NCBI RefSeq assembly: GCF_004361885.1 | Contig: NZ_SNWH01000005.1 | Span: forward strand, 62,001-126,000 | DNA length: 64,000 bases | Direction: 5' to 3' | Source of the DNA: Halomonas ventosae | GTDB taxonomy: Bacteria; Pseudomonadota; Gammaproteobacteria; Pseudomonadales; Halomonadaceae | Shown: positions 1-9,576 of the stretch, piece by piece | Position numbering within the stretch: the first letter of the stretch is position 1 | Layout of the letters: each line of letters opens with the position of its first letter | Notes under the pieces: generated by a model | The model's input: only the letters and a program-made list of their open reading frames with translations | Told to the model about the DNA's origin: nothing | Database searches by the model: none | Position numbers and translations under genes: made by a program

Positions 1-461
1 TGGATTTTCGCAACACGGTGATCGTGATGACGTCCAATATGGGCTCGGACATCATCCAGCGCATGGGCGGCGACGATTCGGACTACGACCAGATGAAGGA
101 GATGGTGATGGCGGTGGTCGGCGACCACTTCCGCCCCGAGCTGATCAATCGCATCGACGAGGTAGTGGTATTCCACGCCCTTGGCCAGGCGCAGATCCAG
201 GCCATCGCCGAGATCCAGCTCGATCGCCTGCGGGCACGACTCGCCGAGCACGATCTGCGCCTCGAGATCAGCCAGGCGGCGCTGGCCCTGCTGGCCGAGG
301 TGGGCTTCGACCCGGTATTCGGTGCTCGGCCGCTCAAGCGGGCCATCCAGAGCCGTATCGAGAACCCGCTGGCCCAGGACCTGCTGGCCGGCAAGTTCTC
401 GCCCGGAGAGGTTATTCATGTCGAAGCAGACGGTGACCAGCTGGTGTTCCAGCAGCGCTGA
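1..461 (+). CDS. clpB: ATP-dependent disaggregase ClpB, C-terminal part
   Basis: This is the 3' end of clpB; the gene enters from the left edge with the reading frame open from base 3. ClpB is a cytoplasmic Hsp100 AAA+ chaperone that, with DnaK/DnaJ/GrpE, pulls polypeptides out of aggregates. The visible part starts inside the second AAA+ module ([12 protein letters not shown], just after Walker B), includes the sensor and arginine-finger region ([15 protein letters not shown]), and runs through the C-terminal small domain with the [11 protein letters not shown] motif. It ends in VFQQR. The motifs fit ClpB better than ClpA, which lacks this C-terminus. A strong terminator follows at 577-612, so nothing downstream is cotranscribed. 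Confidence 0.95.
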   Translation, partial: DFRNTVIVMTSNMGSDIIQRMGGDDSDYDQMKEMVMAVVGDHFRPELINRIDEVVVFHALGQAQIQAIAEIQLDRLRARLAEHDLRLEISQAALALLAEVGFDPVFGARPLKRAIQSRIENPLAQDLLAGKFSPGEVIHVEADGDQLVFQQR

Positions 462-576
462 GCCCGCTGGCCAGCAAGCCGCATCGCATGGCGCCATCAA
501 CCAGTAGCCTGCCGCCCCGTGTCATCGGGCGGCAACGGTCTACACTGAGATTTAGGTTGCGTCCTGTAACCCCCTT

Positions 577-612
577 GCCCGTCCCTTCCCCCGAGTGGAC
601 GGGCTTTTTTTT
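577..612 (+). terminator. Rho-independent terminator of clpB
   Basis: An 8-bp perfect stem (GCCCGTCC at 577-584, GGACGGGC at 597-604) is followed at once by eight T residues (605-612). It lies about 115 bases after the clpB stop codon. Confidence 0.9.
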
Positions 613-723
613 GGGTGTTTTGCCAATCGGCGTGAAAATAGCGGGAACCATGCCCCTCTCCTGACCTCGGGGAGCGAATCGCGTACTCTTTATTGCCTCT
701 TTTGATTGCCAGGAAGCCTGCCG

Positions 724-1242
724 ATGCAGACCGGTATCGCCTTTCGTCCCTCGCTACTGCTGCTGGCATGCCTGGCATCGTTCTCTCTTGCCTTGGCCGC
801 GCCGCTTGCCGAGCCCACGGGTAAGGTGTTGCTGACCCTCAGTGGTGACATTGCCCACTCCAACAAGGGAGACGAGGCGCACTTCGATCGGGCCATGCTC
901 GACGCCTTGCCATCGCATGTCATCGAGACCCATACACCCTGGCATCGCGGTAAGGGGCGCTACGAGGGTCCATTGATCCGGGCCCTGCTCGAGAGGGTCG
1001 GTGCTGATGATGCCGAACAGGTGCGCATTCGCGCACTCAACCATTACGAAGCGCAGGTGCCGGTGGCAGATTTCCGACGCCATGACGTGATCCTGGCCAT
1101 GACCCGGGACGGTGAGCCGCTGTCCATCCGCGAGTATGGACCGCTGTTCGTGCTCTACCCCTTCGATGAGCATCCGGAACTGCTGACCGAGGCCATTCGC
1201 TTCCGTTCGGTGTGGCACGTCGAGCGGATCATCGTGCCTTGA
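724..1242 (+). CDS. Exported molybdopterin-binding-fold protein
   Basis: A 172-residue protein with a clear Sec signal peptide (SLLLLACLASFSLALA, cleavage near AAP), so probably periplasmic. The mature part (GKVLLTLSGDIAHSN..., FDRAMLDALPSHVIETHTPWH, YEGPLIRALLERVGA) resembles the oxidoreductase molybdopterin-binding fold seen in small exported proteins. I see no proof that it binds a cofactor. The ATG at 724 is preferred over 706 because an AGGAAG ribosome site lies just upstream. Its stop overlaps the start of the hybrid histidine kinase, so the two are translationally coupled. That suggests it is a periplasmic partner or ligand-binding subunit of the kinase. Confidence 0.7.
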   Translation: MQTGIAFRPSLLLLACLASFSLALAAPLAEPTGKVLLTLSGDIAHSNKGDEAHFDRAMLDALPSHVIETHTPWHRGKGRYEGPLIRALLERVGADDAEQVRIRALNHYEAQVPVADFRRHDVILAMTRDGEPLSIREYGPLFVLYPFDEHPELLTEAIRFRSVWHVERIIVP

Positions 1243-3407
1243 CTCGCTTTGGCCTGCTGCACTACCCCCTGCGACTCAAGCTAGGTGCCATCGCCGCCCT
1301 GGTGTTTTTTGCCGCCGCTCTGGTGGTGGTTGGCCTGGTGGCCTGGCGGCAGGACAGCCTGGCCGCGAGCGTGGGTGGCGATGCCACCTGGCATGCCTAC
1401 AAGCTGGACCGCGACACCGTGCAGCTGCGCAGCTTTCTCGCCCAGCCCGAAGCGGTCCTCTCCGGACTGCGGCTGCGCTTCGAGCTCTTCTACAGCCGCC
1501 TGACCCTGATGCGCCAGGGCGATGTCACCGAGCTGGTCGCCCAGATTCCCGCGGCTGTTGACCTTATCGATGAGATCGAGGCACGCATCGAGGCGCTGGA
1601 CGACGCCATCGCAGGGCTTGCCTCGCTGGAAATGGAGTCCCGGCAGGACCTGGAGCAGCGCCTGGAGGTGCTGGGCAACCGTACCGAGCGCCTGGTAATC
1701 GCCATCAATGGCTACCTGGCCGAGAGCGCGACCCACGAGCGGCGCCAGCTTCAGTGGCTCTATGGCCTGCTGCTGGTGCTTATCCTCGCCATGAGCTTCG
1801 CCGCCCTGCTGGTGGCGATGATGCTGTTCCGCGAGGCACGCGACAACGCCGCGGCCCGCCGCGACCTGGAGACACTCAGCCACGAGTTGCAGGCCACCGC
1901 GCGGCGTGCGGAGTCGGCGAGCCGGGCCAAGTCGGAGTTCCTGGCCACCGTGAGCCACGAGATACGTACCCCGCTCAATGGCGTCATCGGCATGAGTGAC
2001 CTGCTGCTTGAGGAGCCTCTCGAGGAGCATCCCCGGCAGTATGCGGCCACCATCCACGACAGCGCCAACTTGCTGCTGGGGCTGATCAACGAACTGCTGG
2101 ACTTCTCCAAGATCGAGGCCGGACGGCTCGACCTGGAATACCAGCCGCTGTCGCTTGCGGCACTGGTGGAGGGCTCGGTGTCGATCTTCGCCGCTCGCGC
2201 CGAGTCACGCGGGATCGGGCTTGAGGCGCGGGTATCCGAGGCGCTGCCCGCCTGGGTGATGGGGGATCCGGCGCGGCTGCGCCAGGTACTGCTCAACCTG
2301 GTCTCCAACGCCGTGAAGTTCACCGACCAGGGCCGGGTTGTTCTCGAGGCGTCGCTCGAGGATGACGAGACCCTGCGGCTGGAAGTGCGTGACTCCGGCT
2401 GCGGCATTCCCGCCGAACAGCGTGAGCGCATCTTCGAACCCTTCCGCCAGGGCGATGCCTCTACCGCACGGCGCTTCGGCGGTACCGGGCTGGGCCTGGC
2501 GATCTCACGCCGACTGATCGATGCCATGGGAGGCAGCATCGACATGCAGAGCGAGCCCGGTGTCGGCAGTCGCTTCTGGTGCCTGCTGCCGCTGGTGCCC
2601 GCCGCCGAGCCGGCGCAGGCTGTCGCGACGAGCCGGGCCGAGCTCGGCCAGCCACAGGGGGCGCGACTGCTGGTGGTGGAGGACAATCCTGTCAACCAGC
2701 GAGTCGCCCAGGCGATGCTCGAGCGGTTGGGGTGTCGTGTGACCCTGGCCGAGTCCGGCGAGGCGGCATTGGCCCTGACAGAGCGCCGGCACTTCGACCT
2801 GATCTTCATGGATGTTCAGATGCCCGACATGGACGGCCTGGAGGTGACCCGCCGGCTGCGCCAGCGCCACGGCTGGTCGGCCACGGTGCCCATTGTAGCC
2901 ATGACCGCTGGCGGACCAGGGAGGGAGCGGGCGCGCTGCCTGGCCGCGGGGATGAATGGCTACCTCACCAAGCCGCTGCTCCAGGAGGCCCTGCTGGAGG
3001 TGCTGCGCCGCCATCTGGGCGGCAGTGCCATGGCGCCCACCCTCGCCATGAGCCAGCAGACACTGGCCGATCCGCTGATCCTGAATTCGCTTCGCGACTC
3101 CCTGGGCGAACAGGGAATGGCGTCGATGGTGGCGCTCTACCGCGACCAGGCCGAGGCGCACCTCGCCCAGCTCACCACGGCCCTCGAGGCGGGCGATGCC
3201 GGGCGGCTGCGACATGCGGCACACCAGCTGAAGGGAGAGTCCGCGAGCCTGGGGGCGGTGAAGGTGGCGGGGCTGGCCGCGCGGCTCGAGCGGCTGGCTT
3301 TCGAGGAGCAGCTCGCGGCGGCGGGTCCCGTCCTCGAGGAGTTGCACGCCTGCCTTGCCACCACCCTGGGCTCCCTGACCCGCTGGGTACAAGGCTCCGC
3401 GGACTGA
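1239..3407 (+). CDS. Membrane hybrid histidine kinase with REC and Hpt domains
   Basis: A tripartite sensor kinase of about 722 residues. Two membrane helices (about 13-36 and 173-197) flank a mostly helical periplasmic region. Then come a HisKA domain with phospho-acceptor His240 (SHEIRTPLNG), an HATPase domain (NLVSNAVKF N-box, DSGCGIP, GGTGLGLAI), a receiver domain with Asp525 (FMDVQMPDMDG) and a C-terminal Hpt domain with His662 (HQLKGES). I chose the TTG at 1239 because it overlaps the previous stop as TTGA; a GTG at 1212 is an alternative. The Hpt domain could pass phosphate to a separate regulator such as the LuxR-type protein encoded at 5932-6603. That link is inference. The input signal is unknown, but the coupled upstream gene makes a periplasmic partner likely. 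Confidence 0.9.
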   Translation: MTRFGLLHYPLRLKLGAIAALVFFAAALVVVGLVAWRQDSLAASVGGDATWHAYKLDRDTVQLRSFLAQPEAVLSGLRLRFELFYSRLTLMRQGDVTELVAQIPAAVDLIDEIEARIEALDDAIAGLASLEMESRQDLEQRLEVLGNRTERLVIAINGYLAESATHERRQLQWLYGLLLVLILAMSFAALLVAMMLFREARDNAAARRDLETLSHELQATARRAESASRAKSEFLATVSHEIRTPLNGVIGMSDLLLEEPLEEHPRQYAATIHDSANLLLGLINELLDFSKIEAGRLDLEYQPLSLAALVEGSVSIFAARAESRGIGLEARVSEALPAWVMGDPARLRQVLLNLVSNAVKFTDQGRVVLEASLEDDETLRLEVRDSGCGIPAEQRERIFEPFRQGDASTARRFGGTGLGLAISRRLIDAMGGSIDMQSEPGVGSRFWCLLPLVPAAEPAQAVATSRAELGQPQGARLLVVEDNPVNQRVAQAMLERLGCRVTLAESGEAALALTERRHFDLIFMDVQMPDMDGLEVTRRLRQRHGWSATVPIVAMTAGGPGRERARCLAAGMNGYLTKPLLQEALLEVLRRHLGGSAMAPTLAMSQQTLADPLILNSLRDSLGEQGMASMVALYRDQAEAHLAQLTTALEAGDAGRLRHAAHQLKGESASLGAVKVAGLAARLERLAFEEQLAAAGPVLEELHACLATTLGSLTRWVQGSAD

Positions 3408-3477
3408 CTCCCCGGGCATTGTGGCCGCGCCGGGGGCCGGCCTACACTGGATTACTGCCTCGCCCCCGGAGTCGATG

Positions 3478-4641
3478 ATGCCCCCCGATCCCACCGCGTT
3501 CACTGGCGCCCCCCCATTGTGCAGCGCGGTCTCGCGACATGCCGACCCTGCGGCTGCCGTGGCCGAGCTGGGCGAGGCGCTGCGTCATCCGGCGCTGGGG
3601 TTCGTGCTGTTCTTCTGCAGCGCCGACTATCCCCTCGAGGACCTGTCCCGGGCGATCACGCACACCTTCGGGCGGCTGCCGGTGGTGGGCTGCACCACCG
3701 CCGGCGAGATCAGCCCGACCGGCTATGAGCGTGGCTGTATCGTCGCCATCGGCTTCGCGAGGGGGGCCTTCGCCGTCGCCACCGCCCTGGTGGCCGACCT
3801 CGACCGCTTCGACCTGCTCGCCGCCCAGCGGCTGGTGGACGGCCTGCTGGAACGCTGCCGTCCTGAAGCCCCGGCGGGCGCCGAGCGCTTCGCCTTGACC
3901 CTGCTCGACGGCCTCTCCAGTCGCGAAGAGCAGGTGCTGGCCACTCTGGAGGCGGCGTTGGGGCGCATCCCCGGTTTCGGCGGCTCCGCCGGTGACGACA
4001 ACCGCCTGGCGCGCACCCATGTCTATGCCGAGGGGCATTTCCACTCCCGGGCGGCGGTGGTGGTGATGGTGGCGACGCGGCTGCCCTTCGAGGTCTTCAC
4101 CACCCACCACCTGCAGCCGCTGGACCACAAGCTGGTGGTCACCCGGGCGGACAGCGAGACACGTCGAGTGCTCGAGCTCAATGCGCTGCCTGCGGCCGAG
4201 GAATATGCGCGTCTGGTAGGGGCGCCAGTGGCGGCGCTGGATGCCGAGGCCTTTGCCCTGAATCCGCTGGCGGTGCGCATCGCCGACGCCCACTACGTGC
4301 GTTCGGTACAGCGGGTCAATTCCGACGGCAGCCTGAGCTTCTACTGCGCCGTGGAGACTGGCATCGTGCTGACCGCCATGCGTCCCACGCCGATGCTCGA
4401 GCAACTCGAGGTGGTCTTCGATGGCCTGGCGCAGCGTCTCGGCGAACCAGCCCTGGTGATCGGCTGCGACTGTTTCCTGCGCCGGCTCGAGATCGAGGCG
4501 CGTGGCGAGCTGGCGGCGGCCTCGCGGCTGCTGGCCCGGGGCCGGGTGATCGGCTTCAACACCTACGGCGAGCAGCACCATGGCATGCACCTCAACCAGA
4601 CCTTCACCGGAGTGGCCATTGGATCCGCGACGTCCGCCTGA
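3478..4641 (+). CDS. nosP: FIST-domain sensory protein, NosP-like
   Basis: A cytoplasmic protein of about 387 residues with FIST_N (about 25-210; VVGCTTAGEISP and GFGGSAGDDN are typical) and FIST_C (about 220-365; YCAVETGIVLT..., ending in GEQHHGMHLNQTFTG). In Pseudomonas aeruginosa the FIST protein PA1975 (NosP) is a haem protein that senses nitric oxide and controls the adjacent kinase NahK (PA1976). The same adjacency is seen here, since the next gene overlaps by 23 bases and encodes a NahK-like kinase. GGAG at 3468-3471 favours ATG 3478 over 3475. Haem binding cannot be read directly from the sequence, so NosP function is inferred from family and synteny. Confidence 0.8.
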   Translation: MPPDPTAFTGAPPLCSAVSRHADPAAAVAELGEALRHPALGFVLFFCSADYPLEDLSRAITHTFGRLPVVGCTTAGEISPTGYERGCIVAIGFARGAFAVATALVADLDRFDLLAAQRLVDGLLERCRPEAPAGAERFALTLLDGLSSREEQVLATLEAALGRIPGFGGSAGDDNRLARTHVYAEGHFHSRAAVVVMVATRLPFEVFTTHHLQPLDHKLVVTRADSETRRVLELNALPAAEEYARLVGAPVAALDAEAFALNPLAVRIADAHYVRSVQRVNSDGSLSFYCAVETGIVLTAMRPTPMLEQLEVVFDGLAQRLGEPALVIGCDCFLRRLEIEARGELAAASRLLARGRVIGFNTYGEQHHGMHLNQTFTGVAIGSATSA

Positions 4642-5959
4642 GCCTGGTGCCTCACCCGAGGCGCTGGCCGCCGAGAACGAACGGCTGCGCCGCATCTGCG
4701 CCGCCCTGATCGAGCGTGTGGAGGCGGGCGGCGTGCCCCATGGCGGCCCCTACGGCGCCTTCGAGCACTCGGTGCTGCTCGCCGAGCAGGTGCGCGAGCG
4801 CACCGAGACCCTGCAGCGCACCCTTGCGGCCCTGGAGCGCTCCCGGGCCGATGCCGAAGCGGCCAACCTTTCCAAGACCCGATTCCTCGCTGCGGTAAGC
4901 CACGACCTGCTGCAGCCGCTCAACGCGGCCCGGCTATTCGCCAGTGCACTGGAGGGACACCGCCTCCCCGACGAGTCGCAACGCCTGGTAGGCAGCATCA
5001 ATCGCTCGCTGAAGGACGTCGAGGCGCTGATCGGCAGTCTGGTGGATATCTCGCGGCTCGATGCCGGGGTGCTCAGGCCCGATGTGACCAGCTTCCCCGC
5101 CGAGGAACTGCTCGGTGTGCTGGCCGAGGAGTATCGCCAGGTAGCCGCCAGCCGCGGCCTCGAGCTGCGCCATGTGCCAAGTGGCGCGGTGATCACCTCC
5201 GACCTGGCGCTGCTGGCGCGGGTGGTGCGCAACTTCCTGAGCAATGCCATTCGCTACACCCGCCACGGGCGTATCCTGCTTGGCTGTCGGCGGCGTGGCG
5301 AGGAACTGGAGATCATGGTCGGGGATACGGGGCCGGGTATCGCTCCGGCCCAGCAGCGAGTGATCTTCGATGAGTTCCATCGACTCGGTGCCGGCGGCGT
5401 GGAAGACGACCGCGGCCTCGGGTTGGGCCTGGCGATCGTCGAGCGCATCGCCGGCATGCTGGGCCATCCGCTGGGGCTGATCTCGCGCCCGGGGCAGGGG
5501 TCGCTGTTCTCGTTGCGGGTGCCCTACGGTACCTCACCGGCCACTCCCCACACGGCCAGGCACGAGACGCCGGGGCCTCTGGCCGGAGCGCGTGTCTGGG
5601 TAATCGACAACGATGCCGATATCCGCGACGGCATGGCCGCTCTGCTGGGTGGCTGGGGATGCCGGGTGGCAAGTGCCGCCACCCCTCAGGGGCTGGCAGG
5701 CACGCCGCCGGAAGTGCTGCTGGTGGACTATCACCTCGGCGAGGGGCAGCCGGATGGCCTGACGGTGGCCGGTCGGTTGCGGCGCCGCTACCCGGGCCTT
5801 CCGGTGGTGGTGATTACCGCCAACCATGATGCGGCCCTCAAGGCCCGTATCCGCGAGGCGGGCTACGCCTGCCTGCACAAGCCGCTCAAGCCGCTGCGGC
5901 TGAGGGTGTTGCTGGCCACGCTGCTGGAGGCTCAGCGTCCCCGCCGTGAGGCCAGGTAG
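4619..5959 (+). CDS. nahK: Cytoplasmic hybrid histidine kinase, NahK/ErcS'-like
   Basis: A 446-residue soluble kinase with no membrane segment. It has an N-terminal coiled coil (about 15-85), a HisKA domain with His95 in the NahK-type box [15 protein letters not shown], an HATPase domain (Asn209; [17 protein letters not shown]) and a receiver domain with Asp370 ([10 protein letters not shown]). It lacks the PAS domain seen in some homologues. The start is either TTG 4619 (CGGAG six bases upstream) or ATG 4580; both overlap the FIST gene, indicating tight coupling. In P. aeruginosa this pair feeds an Hpt relay controlling biofilm formation, and ErcS' also takes part in the ethanol-oxidation hierarchy. 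Here the ErbR-like regulator lies tail to tail with it, and the 3' ends overlap by 28 bases. Confidence 0.85.
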   Translation: MDPRRPPEPGASPEALAAENERLRRICAALIERVEAGGVPHGGPYGAFEHSVLLAEQVRERTETLQRTLAALERSRADAEAANLSKTRFLAAVSHDLLQPLNAARLFASALEGHRLPDESQRLVGSINRSLKDVEALIGSLVDISRLDAGVLRPDVTSFPAEELLGVLAEEYRQVAASRGLELRHVPSGAVITSDLALLARVVRNFLSNAIRYTRHGRILLGCRRRGEELEIMVGDTGPGIAPAQQRVIFDEFHRLGAGGVEDDRGLGLGLAIVERIAGMLGHPLGLISRPGQGSLFSLRVPYGTSPATPHTARHETPGPLAGARVWVIDNDADIRDGMAALLGGWGCRVASAATPQGLAGTPPEVLLVDYHLGEGQPDGLTVAGRLRRRYPGLPVVVITANHDAALKARIREAGYACLHKPLKPLRLRVLLATLLEAQRPRREAR

Positions 5960-6603
5960 GCGGCCAGGTCGAGTTCCCCGGCGAGCAGCACTGCCTGGAT
6001 GCGGCTGGTGACGCCGAGGCGGCGCAGGATCGCCGAAACGTGGGTCTTCACCGTGGTCTCGGCGATACCCAGCTTGCGGGCGATGCCCTTGTTGGAGGCG
6101 CCGTGGCCGAGCGCTTCCAGCACCTCGAGTTGCTTTTTGGTAAGCCTCGTCAGGCGGTCGTCGAGGGGGGCCGGCGGCGAATCGTGCCTGGTGGGAGGCG
6201 GGCGGCGCATCACCTGGGGCGGCAGATAGAGGTGGCCCTCCAGGATGCGATCCAGCGCGGCCAGCAGATCGTCGCGGGGCGTCGACTTGGGGATGTAGCC
6301 CACCGCGCCGAGTTCGATCGCCTCGAGCACCGTGCGACGATCCTGTTCGGCGGAGAGGATCGCCACCGGCAGGTCGGGCAGGGCATCACGCAGCCGCGCC
6401 AGGCCATCGAGCCCGGCGGCATCGGGGAGTCCCAGGTCGAGCAGCAGCAGGTCGAGGCTCGCCTCGTGGCGTTGCGCCTCATGCATGGCCTGGGCCAGGC
6501 TGTCGGCCTCCAGCAGCCGGCAGCCGGGCAGGCCGGCGGCGATTACCGCGGCGATGGCCTCGCGAAACAGCGGATGGTCGTCGGCGACCATCAGGGTGGT
6601 CAT
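5932..6603 (-). CDS. erbR: LuxR-type response regulator, ErbR/AgmR-like
   Basis: A 223-residue response regulator. The receiver domain (about 1-120) has the acidic pair in [12 protein letters not shown], phospho-acceptor Asp in LLLLDLGLP and Lys in YIPKSTPR. The C-terminal LuxR HTH (about 155-215) reads [12 protein letters not shown]...[19 protein letters not shown]. The overall pattern closely matches P. aeruginosa ErbR (ExaE/AgmR), which activates PQQ-dependent ethanol oxidation genes. ATG 6603 is chosen because AGGAAAGGAGAG lies just upstream; the in-frame extension to 6648 has no ribosome site. It is divergent from the ExaC-type aldehyde dehydrogenase, a likely target. No quinoprotein alcohol dehydrogenase (exaA) is in the window. 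Confidence 0.87.
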   Translation of the reverse strand: MTTLMVADDHPLFREAIAAVIAAGLPGCRLLEADSLAQAMHEAQRHEASLDLLLLDLGLPDAAGLDGLARLRDALPDLPVAILSAEQDRRTVLEAIELGAVGYIPKSTPRDDLLAALDRILEGHLYLPPQVMRRPPPTRHDSPPAPLDDRLTRLTKKQLEVLEALGHGASNKGIARKLGIAETTVKTHVSAILRRLGVTSRIQAVLLAGELDLAAYLASRRGR

Positions 6604-6750
6604 GGTGCTCTCCTTTCCTCTCCTCTGCGGGCCGGGCCCTCCTACCAAGGAAGGAGGGCGCCTCCTGCCACCGGAGTATGTCGCAGATTGCGCTTACGAC
6701 CAAGACTGACAGTGCACAGCCTCTATAACGACAATTTCAGGAGCCAAGCC

Positions 6751-8271
6751 ATGATCTACGCCAATCCCGGTGAATCCGGTGCCGTCATCGCCTTCGAGAA
6801 ACGCTACGGCAACTATATCGGTGGCGAGTTCGTGCCACCGGTCAAGGGGCAGTACTTCGACAACGTCAGCCCGGTCAATGGCGAGGTGTTCTGCGAGATC
6901 CCGCGCTCGAGTGCCGAGGACATCGACAAGGCGCTGGATGCCGCCCACGCCGCTGCCCCGGCCTGGGGCAAGACCTCCGCCGCCGAGCGCTCCAATGTGC
7001 TGCTCAGGATCGCCGACCGCATGGAGCAGAACCTCGAGATGCTGGCCGTGGCCGAGACCTGGGACAACGGCAAGGCGGTGCGCGAGACCCTCAACGCCGA
7101 CCTGCCGCTGGCCGTCGATCACTTCCGCTACTTCGCCGGCTGCATCCGTGCCCAGGAGGGCAGCGCCGCGGACATCGATGCCAATACCGTGGCCTACCAC
7201 TTCCACGAGCCGCTGGGCGTGGTGGGACAGATCATCCCCTGGAACTTCCCGCTGCTGATGGCCGTATGGAAGCTGGCACCGGCGCTGGCCGCGGGCAACT
7301 GTGTGGTGCTCAAGCCCGCCGAGCAGACCCCGGCCTCGATCCTCGAACTGATGAAGCTGGTCGGCGACCTGCTGCCGCCGGGGGTGGTCAACATCGTCAA
7401 CGGCTATGGCGCCGAGGCCGGCCAGGCACTGGCCACCAGCAAGCGTATCGCCAAGATCGCCTTTACCGGCTCCACCCCGGTGGGCGCGCATATCCTCAAG
7501 TGTGCCGCCGACAACATCATACCCTCCACGGTAGAGCTGGGCGGCAAGTCGCCGAATATCTACTTTGCCGACATCATGAACGCCGAGCCGGAGTTCATCG
7601 ACAAGGCCGCCGAGGGCCTGGTACTGGCCTTCTTCAACCAGGGCGAGGTGTGTACCTGTCCATCCCGGGCGTTGATCCAGGAGTCGATGTACGACGCCTT
7701 CATGGCCAAGGTCATGGAGAAGGTGGGTCAGATCACCCGCGGTAACCCGCTGGATACCGATGTCCAGGTCGGCGCTCAGGCCTCCCAGGAGCAGTTCGAC
7801 AAGATCATGTCCTACATGGAGATCGCCCGGGAGGAGGGCGCCGAGTTCCTCACCGGTGGCAACAAGGAGAGCCTGGATCCGAGCATCGACAAGGGCTTCT
7901 ATATTCAGCCGACCCTGCTCAAGGGCCACAACAAGATGCGCGTCTTCCAGGAGGAGATCTTCGGCCCGGTTGTCGCCGTGACCACCTTCAAGGACGAGGC
8001 TGAGGCGCTGGCCATCGCCAACGACACCGAGTTCGGCCTGGGCGCCGGGGTGTGGAGCCGCGATATCAATGTCGCTTTCCGCATGGGACGTGGGATCCAG
8101 GCCGGCCGGGTGTGGACCAACTGCTATCACCAGTATCCGGCCCACGCCGCCTTCGGCGGCTACAAGAAGTCCGGTGTCGGTCGCGAGACCCACAAGGTGG
8201 CCCTCGAGCACTACCAGCAGACCAAGAACCTGCTGGTCAGCTACGACATCAATCCGATGGGCTTCTTCTGA
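6751..8271 (+). CDS. exaC: NAD-dependent aldehyde dehydrogenase, ExaC type
   Basis: A 506-residue cytosolic aldehyde dehydrogenase that should oxidise acetaldehyde or other short aldehydes to acids with NAD. Visible motifs: N-terminal [13 protein letters not shown], the Rossmann/catalytic region [22 protein letters not shown], general base Glu in VELGGKSPN, catalytic Cys in [13 protein letters not shown] and [13 protein letters not shown]. The C-terminus [14 protein letters not shown] is typical of the ExaC/AcoD group. ATG 6751 follows CAGGAG at 6738-6743; the frame stays open far upstream (from 6040) only because of high GC over the divergent regulator. The next gene is an alcohol dehydrogenase, giving a two-step alcohol-to-acid route. 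Confidence 0.95.
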   Translation: MIYANPGESGAVIAFEKRYGNYIGGEFVPPVKGQYFDNVSPVNGEVFCEIPRSSAEDIDKALDAAHAAAPAWGKTSAAERSNVLLRIADRMEQNLEMLAVAETWDNGKAVRETLNADLPLAVDHFRYFAGCIRAQEGSAADIDANTVAYHFHEPLGVVGQIIPWNFPLLMAVWKLAPALAAGNCVVLKPAEQTPASILELMKLVGDLLPPGVVNIVNGYGAEAGQALATSKRIAKIAFTGSTPVGAHILKCAADNIIPSTVELGGKSPNIYFADIMNAEPEFIDKAAEGLVLAFFNQGEVCTCPSRALIQESMYDAFMAKVMEKVGQITRGNPLDTDVQVGAQASQEQFDKIMSYMEIAREEGAEFLTGGNKESLDPSIDKGFYIQPTLLKGHNKMRVFQEEIFGPVVAVTTFKDEAEALAIANDTEFGLGAGVWSRDINVAFRMGRGIQAGRVWTNCYHQYPAHAAFGGYKKSGVGRETHKVALEHYQQTKNLLVSYDINPMGFF

Positions 8272-8278
8272 AGCCTCT

Positions 8279-8306
8279 GGCCGCTCGGTTGTTTTTCTGA
8301 GCGGCC
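8279..8306 (+). other. Intercistronic hairpin between exaC and the alcohol dehydrogenase
   Basis: A perfect 8-bp stem (GGCCGCTC at 8279-8286, GAGCGGCC at 8299-8306) has a T-rich 12-base loop and no T tract after it. It starts eight bases after the exaC stop. It could be a leaky terminator or a processing site that sets different transcript levels for the two dehydrogenases. Confidence 0.5.
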
Positions 8307-8409
8307 CCCCAACGCCAAGAAGAGCGGTTGCATCGCTTCACTTGCTTCCCCTGGCGAGCATGAAGCAAAGGTGCAGCGTCAGGCTGCCCGCCAATCGAGG
8401 AGATATACA

Positions 8410-9438
8410 ATGGATAACACGATGAAAGCTGCCGTGGTGCGAAAGTTCGGTGAGCCGCTGGCCATCGAAGAGGTCGCGACACCCCGGCCGCAGCAGGGTG
8501 AAATCCTGGTCAAGGTGGCCGCCTCCGGCGTTTGCCACACGGACCTGCATGCCGCCCACGGTGACTGGCCGGTCAAGCCCAATCCGCCCTTTATTCCAGG
8601 ACATGAAGGGGTTGGCCATATCGTGGCAGTAGGTGAGGGTGTTACACATGTCAAGGAGGGCGACCGCGTCGGGGTGCCCTGGCTCTATTCGGCCTGTGGC
8701 TATTGTGAGCACTGTTTAGGAGGCTGGGAAACCCTGTGTGAATCTCAGCAGAATACCGGTTACTCGGTGAACGGCGGCTTCGCCGATTACACCTTGGCCG
8801 ATGCCGGCTTCGTTGGCCGCCTGCCCGACAACGTCGACTTCCTCGAGATCGCGCCCGTGCTGTGTGCCGGAGTGACGGTCTACAAGGGGCTCAAGATGAC
8901 GGATGCCCGCCCGGGGCAGTGGGTGGTGATATCAGGTATCGGCGGCCTCGGCCATATGGCGGTCCAATATGCTCATGCGATGGGCTTCAACGTAGCGGCA
9001 GTCGATATCGACGATGGCAAGTTGGCGCTGGCAGAGCGGCTGGGGGCTACAGTGACCGTCAATGCCATGAAAATCGATCCGGTTGACTATCTGAAGCGCG
9101 AGATCGGCGGCGCCCATGGCGCACTGGTCACGGCAGTATCGCCCAAGGCCTTCGATCAGGCCCAGCGCATGCTGCGCCGCGGCGGTACCCTGGTACTCAA
9201 CGGCCTGCCGCCGGGCGACTTCCCCCTGCCGATCTTCGAAACCGTCCTCAACGGCATCACCGTACGCGGCTCCATCGTTGGAACCCGCCAGGATCTGCAG
9301 GAAGCGCTGGACTTCGCCGGCGAGGGCAAGGTCAAGTCCACGATCGCAACCGACAAGCTGGAGAACATCAATGAAATCTTCCAGCGCATGATCGATGGCC
9401 AGATCGAAGGGCGCGTGGTCCTCGACATGACGGGCTGA
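8410..9438 (+). CDS. adhP: Zinc-dependent alcohol dehydrogenase, AdhP type
   Basis: A 342-residue medium-chain alcohol dehydrogenase. It shows the catalytic-zinc ligands ([17 protein letters not shown], Cys in [10 protein letters not shown]), the structural-zinc cysteine cluster ([15 protein letters not shown]) and the NAD-binding [13 protein letters not shown]. Motifs and length match bacterial AdhP, which interconverts primary alcohols such as ethanol with aldehydes. ATG 8410 follows AGGAGAT. It lies 138 bases after exaC on the same strand, so ethanol to acetaldehyde to acetate is the natural reading. A weak hairpin at 9470-9489 follows the gene. Confidence 0.93.
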   Translation: MDNTMKAAVVRKFGEPLAIEEVATPRPQQGEILVKVAASGVCHTDLHAAHGDWPVKPNPPFIPGHEGVGHIVAVGEGVTHVKEGDRVGVPWLYSACGYCEHCLGGWETLCESQQNTGYSVNGGFADYTLADAGFVGRLPDNVDFLEIAPVLCAGVTVYKGLKMTDARPGQWVVISGIGGLGHMAVQYAHAMGFNVAAVDIDDGKLALAERLGATVTVNAMKIDPVDYLKREIGGAHGALVTAVSPKAFDQAQRMLRRGGTLVLNGLPPGDFPLPIFETVLNGITVRGSIVGTRQDLQEALDFAGEGKVKSTIATDKLENINEIFQRMIDGQIEGRVVLDMTG

Positions 9439-9469
9439 CAGCGCAAGGGACGGACGTTCCCTGCCCCTG

Positions 9470-9489
9470 GGCGCGAGGTCAATCGCGCC
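9470..9489 (+). terminator. Possible weak terminator after adhP
   Basis: A 7-bp perfect stem (GGCGCGA / TCGCGCC) with a six-base loop, followed by only a short pyrimidine stretch (TTCTC). It lies about 30 bases beyond the adhP stop. Confidence 0.4.
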
Positions 9490-9547
9490 TTCTCGGGCCC
9501 CTGGCCCCAGGCGAGCCACACTGGGCTGCTGTCTCGCACGACAACCT

Positions 9548-9574
9548 GATGGCCGGCCGTGAGGGTCGGCCATC
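9548..9574 (-). terminator. Hairpin after the 79-residue protein gene
   Basis: An 8-bp stem (GATGGCCG at 9548-9555, CGGCCATC at 9567-9574) lies immediately beyond the stop codon at 9577 of the minus-strand gene. The T tract is poor, so it is only a candidate. Confidence 0.4.
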
Positions 9575-9576
9575 TG

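Noticed and set aside
6040-6750. N-terminal extension of ExaC by about 237 residues
   Set aside because: The frame is open only because of base composition over the divergent regulator gene. A ribosome site and the conserved ExaC N-terminus place the start at 6751.
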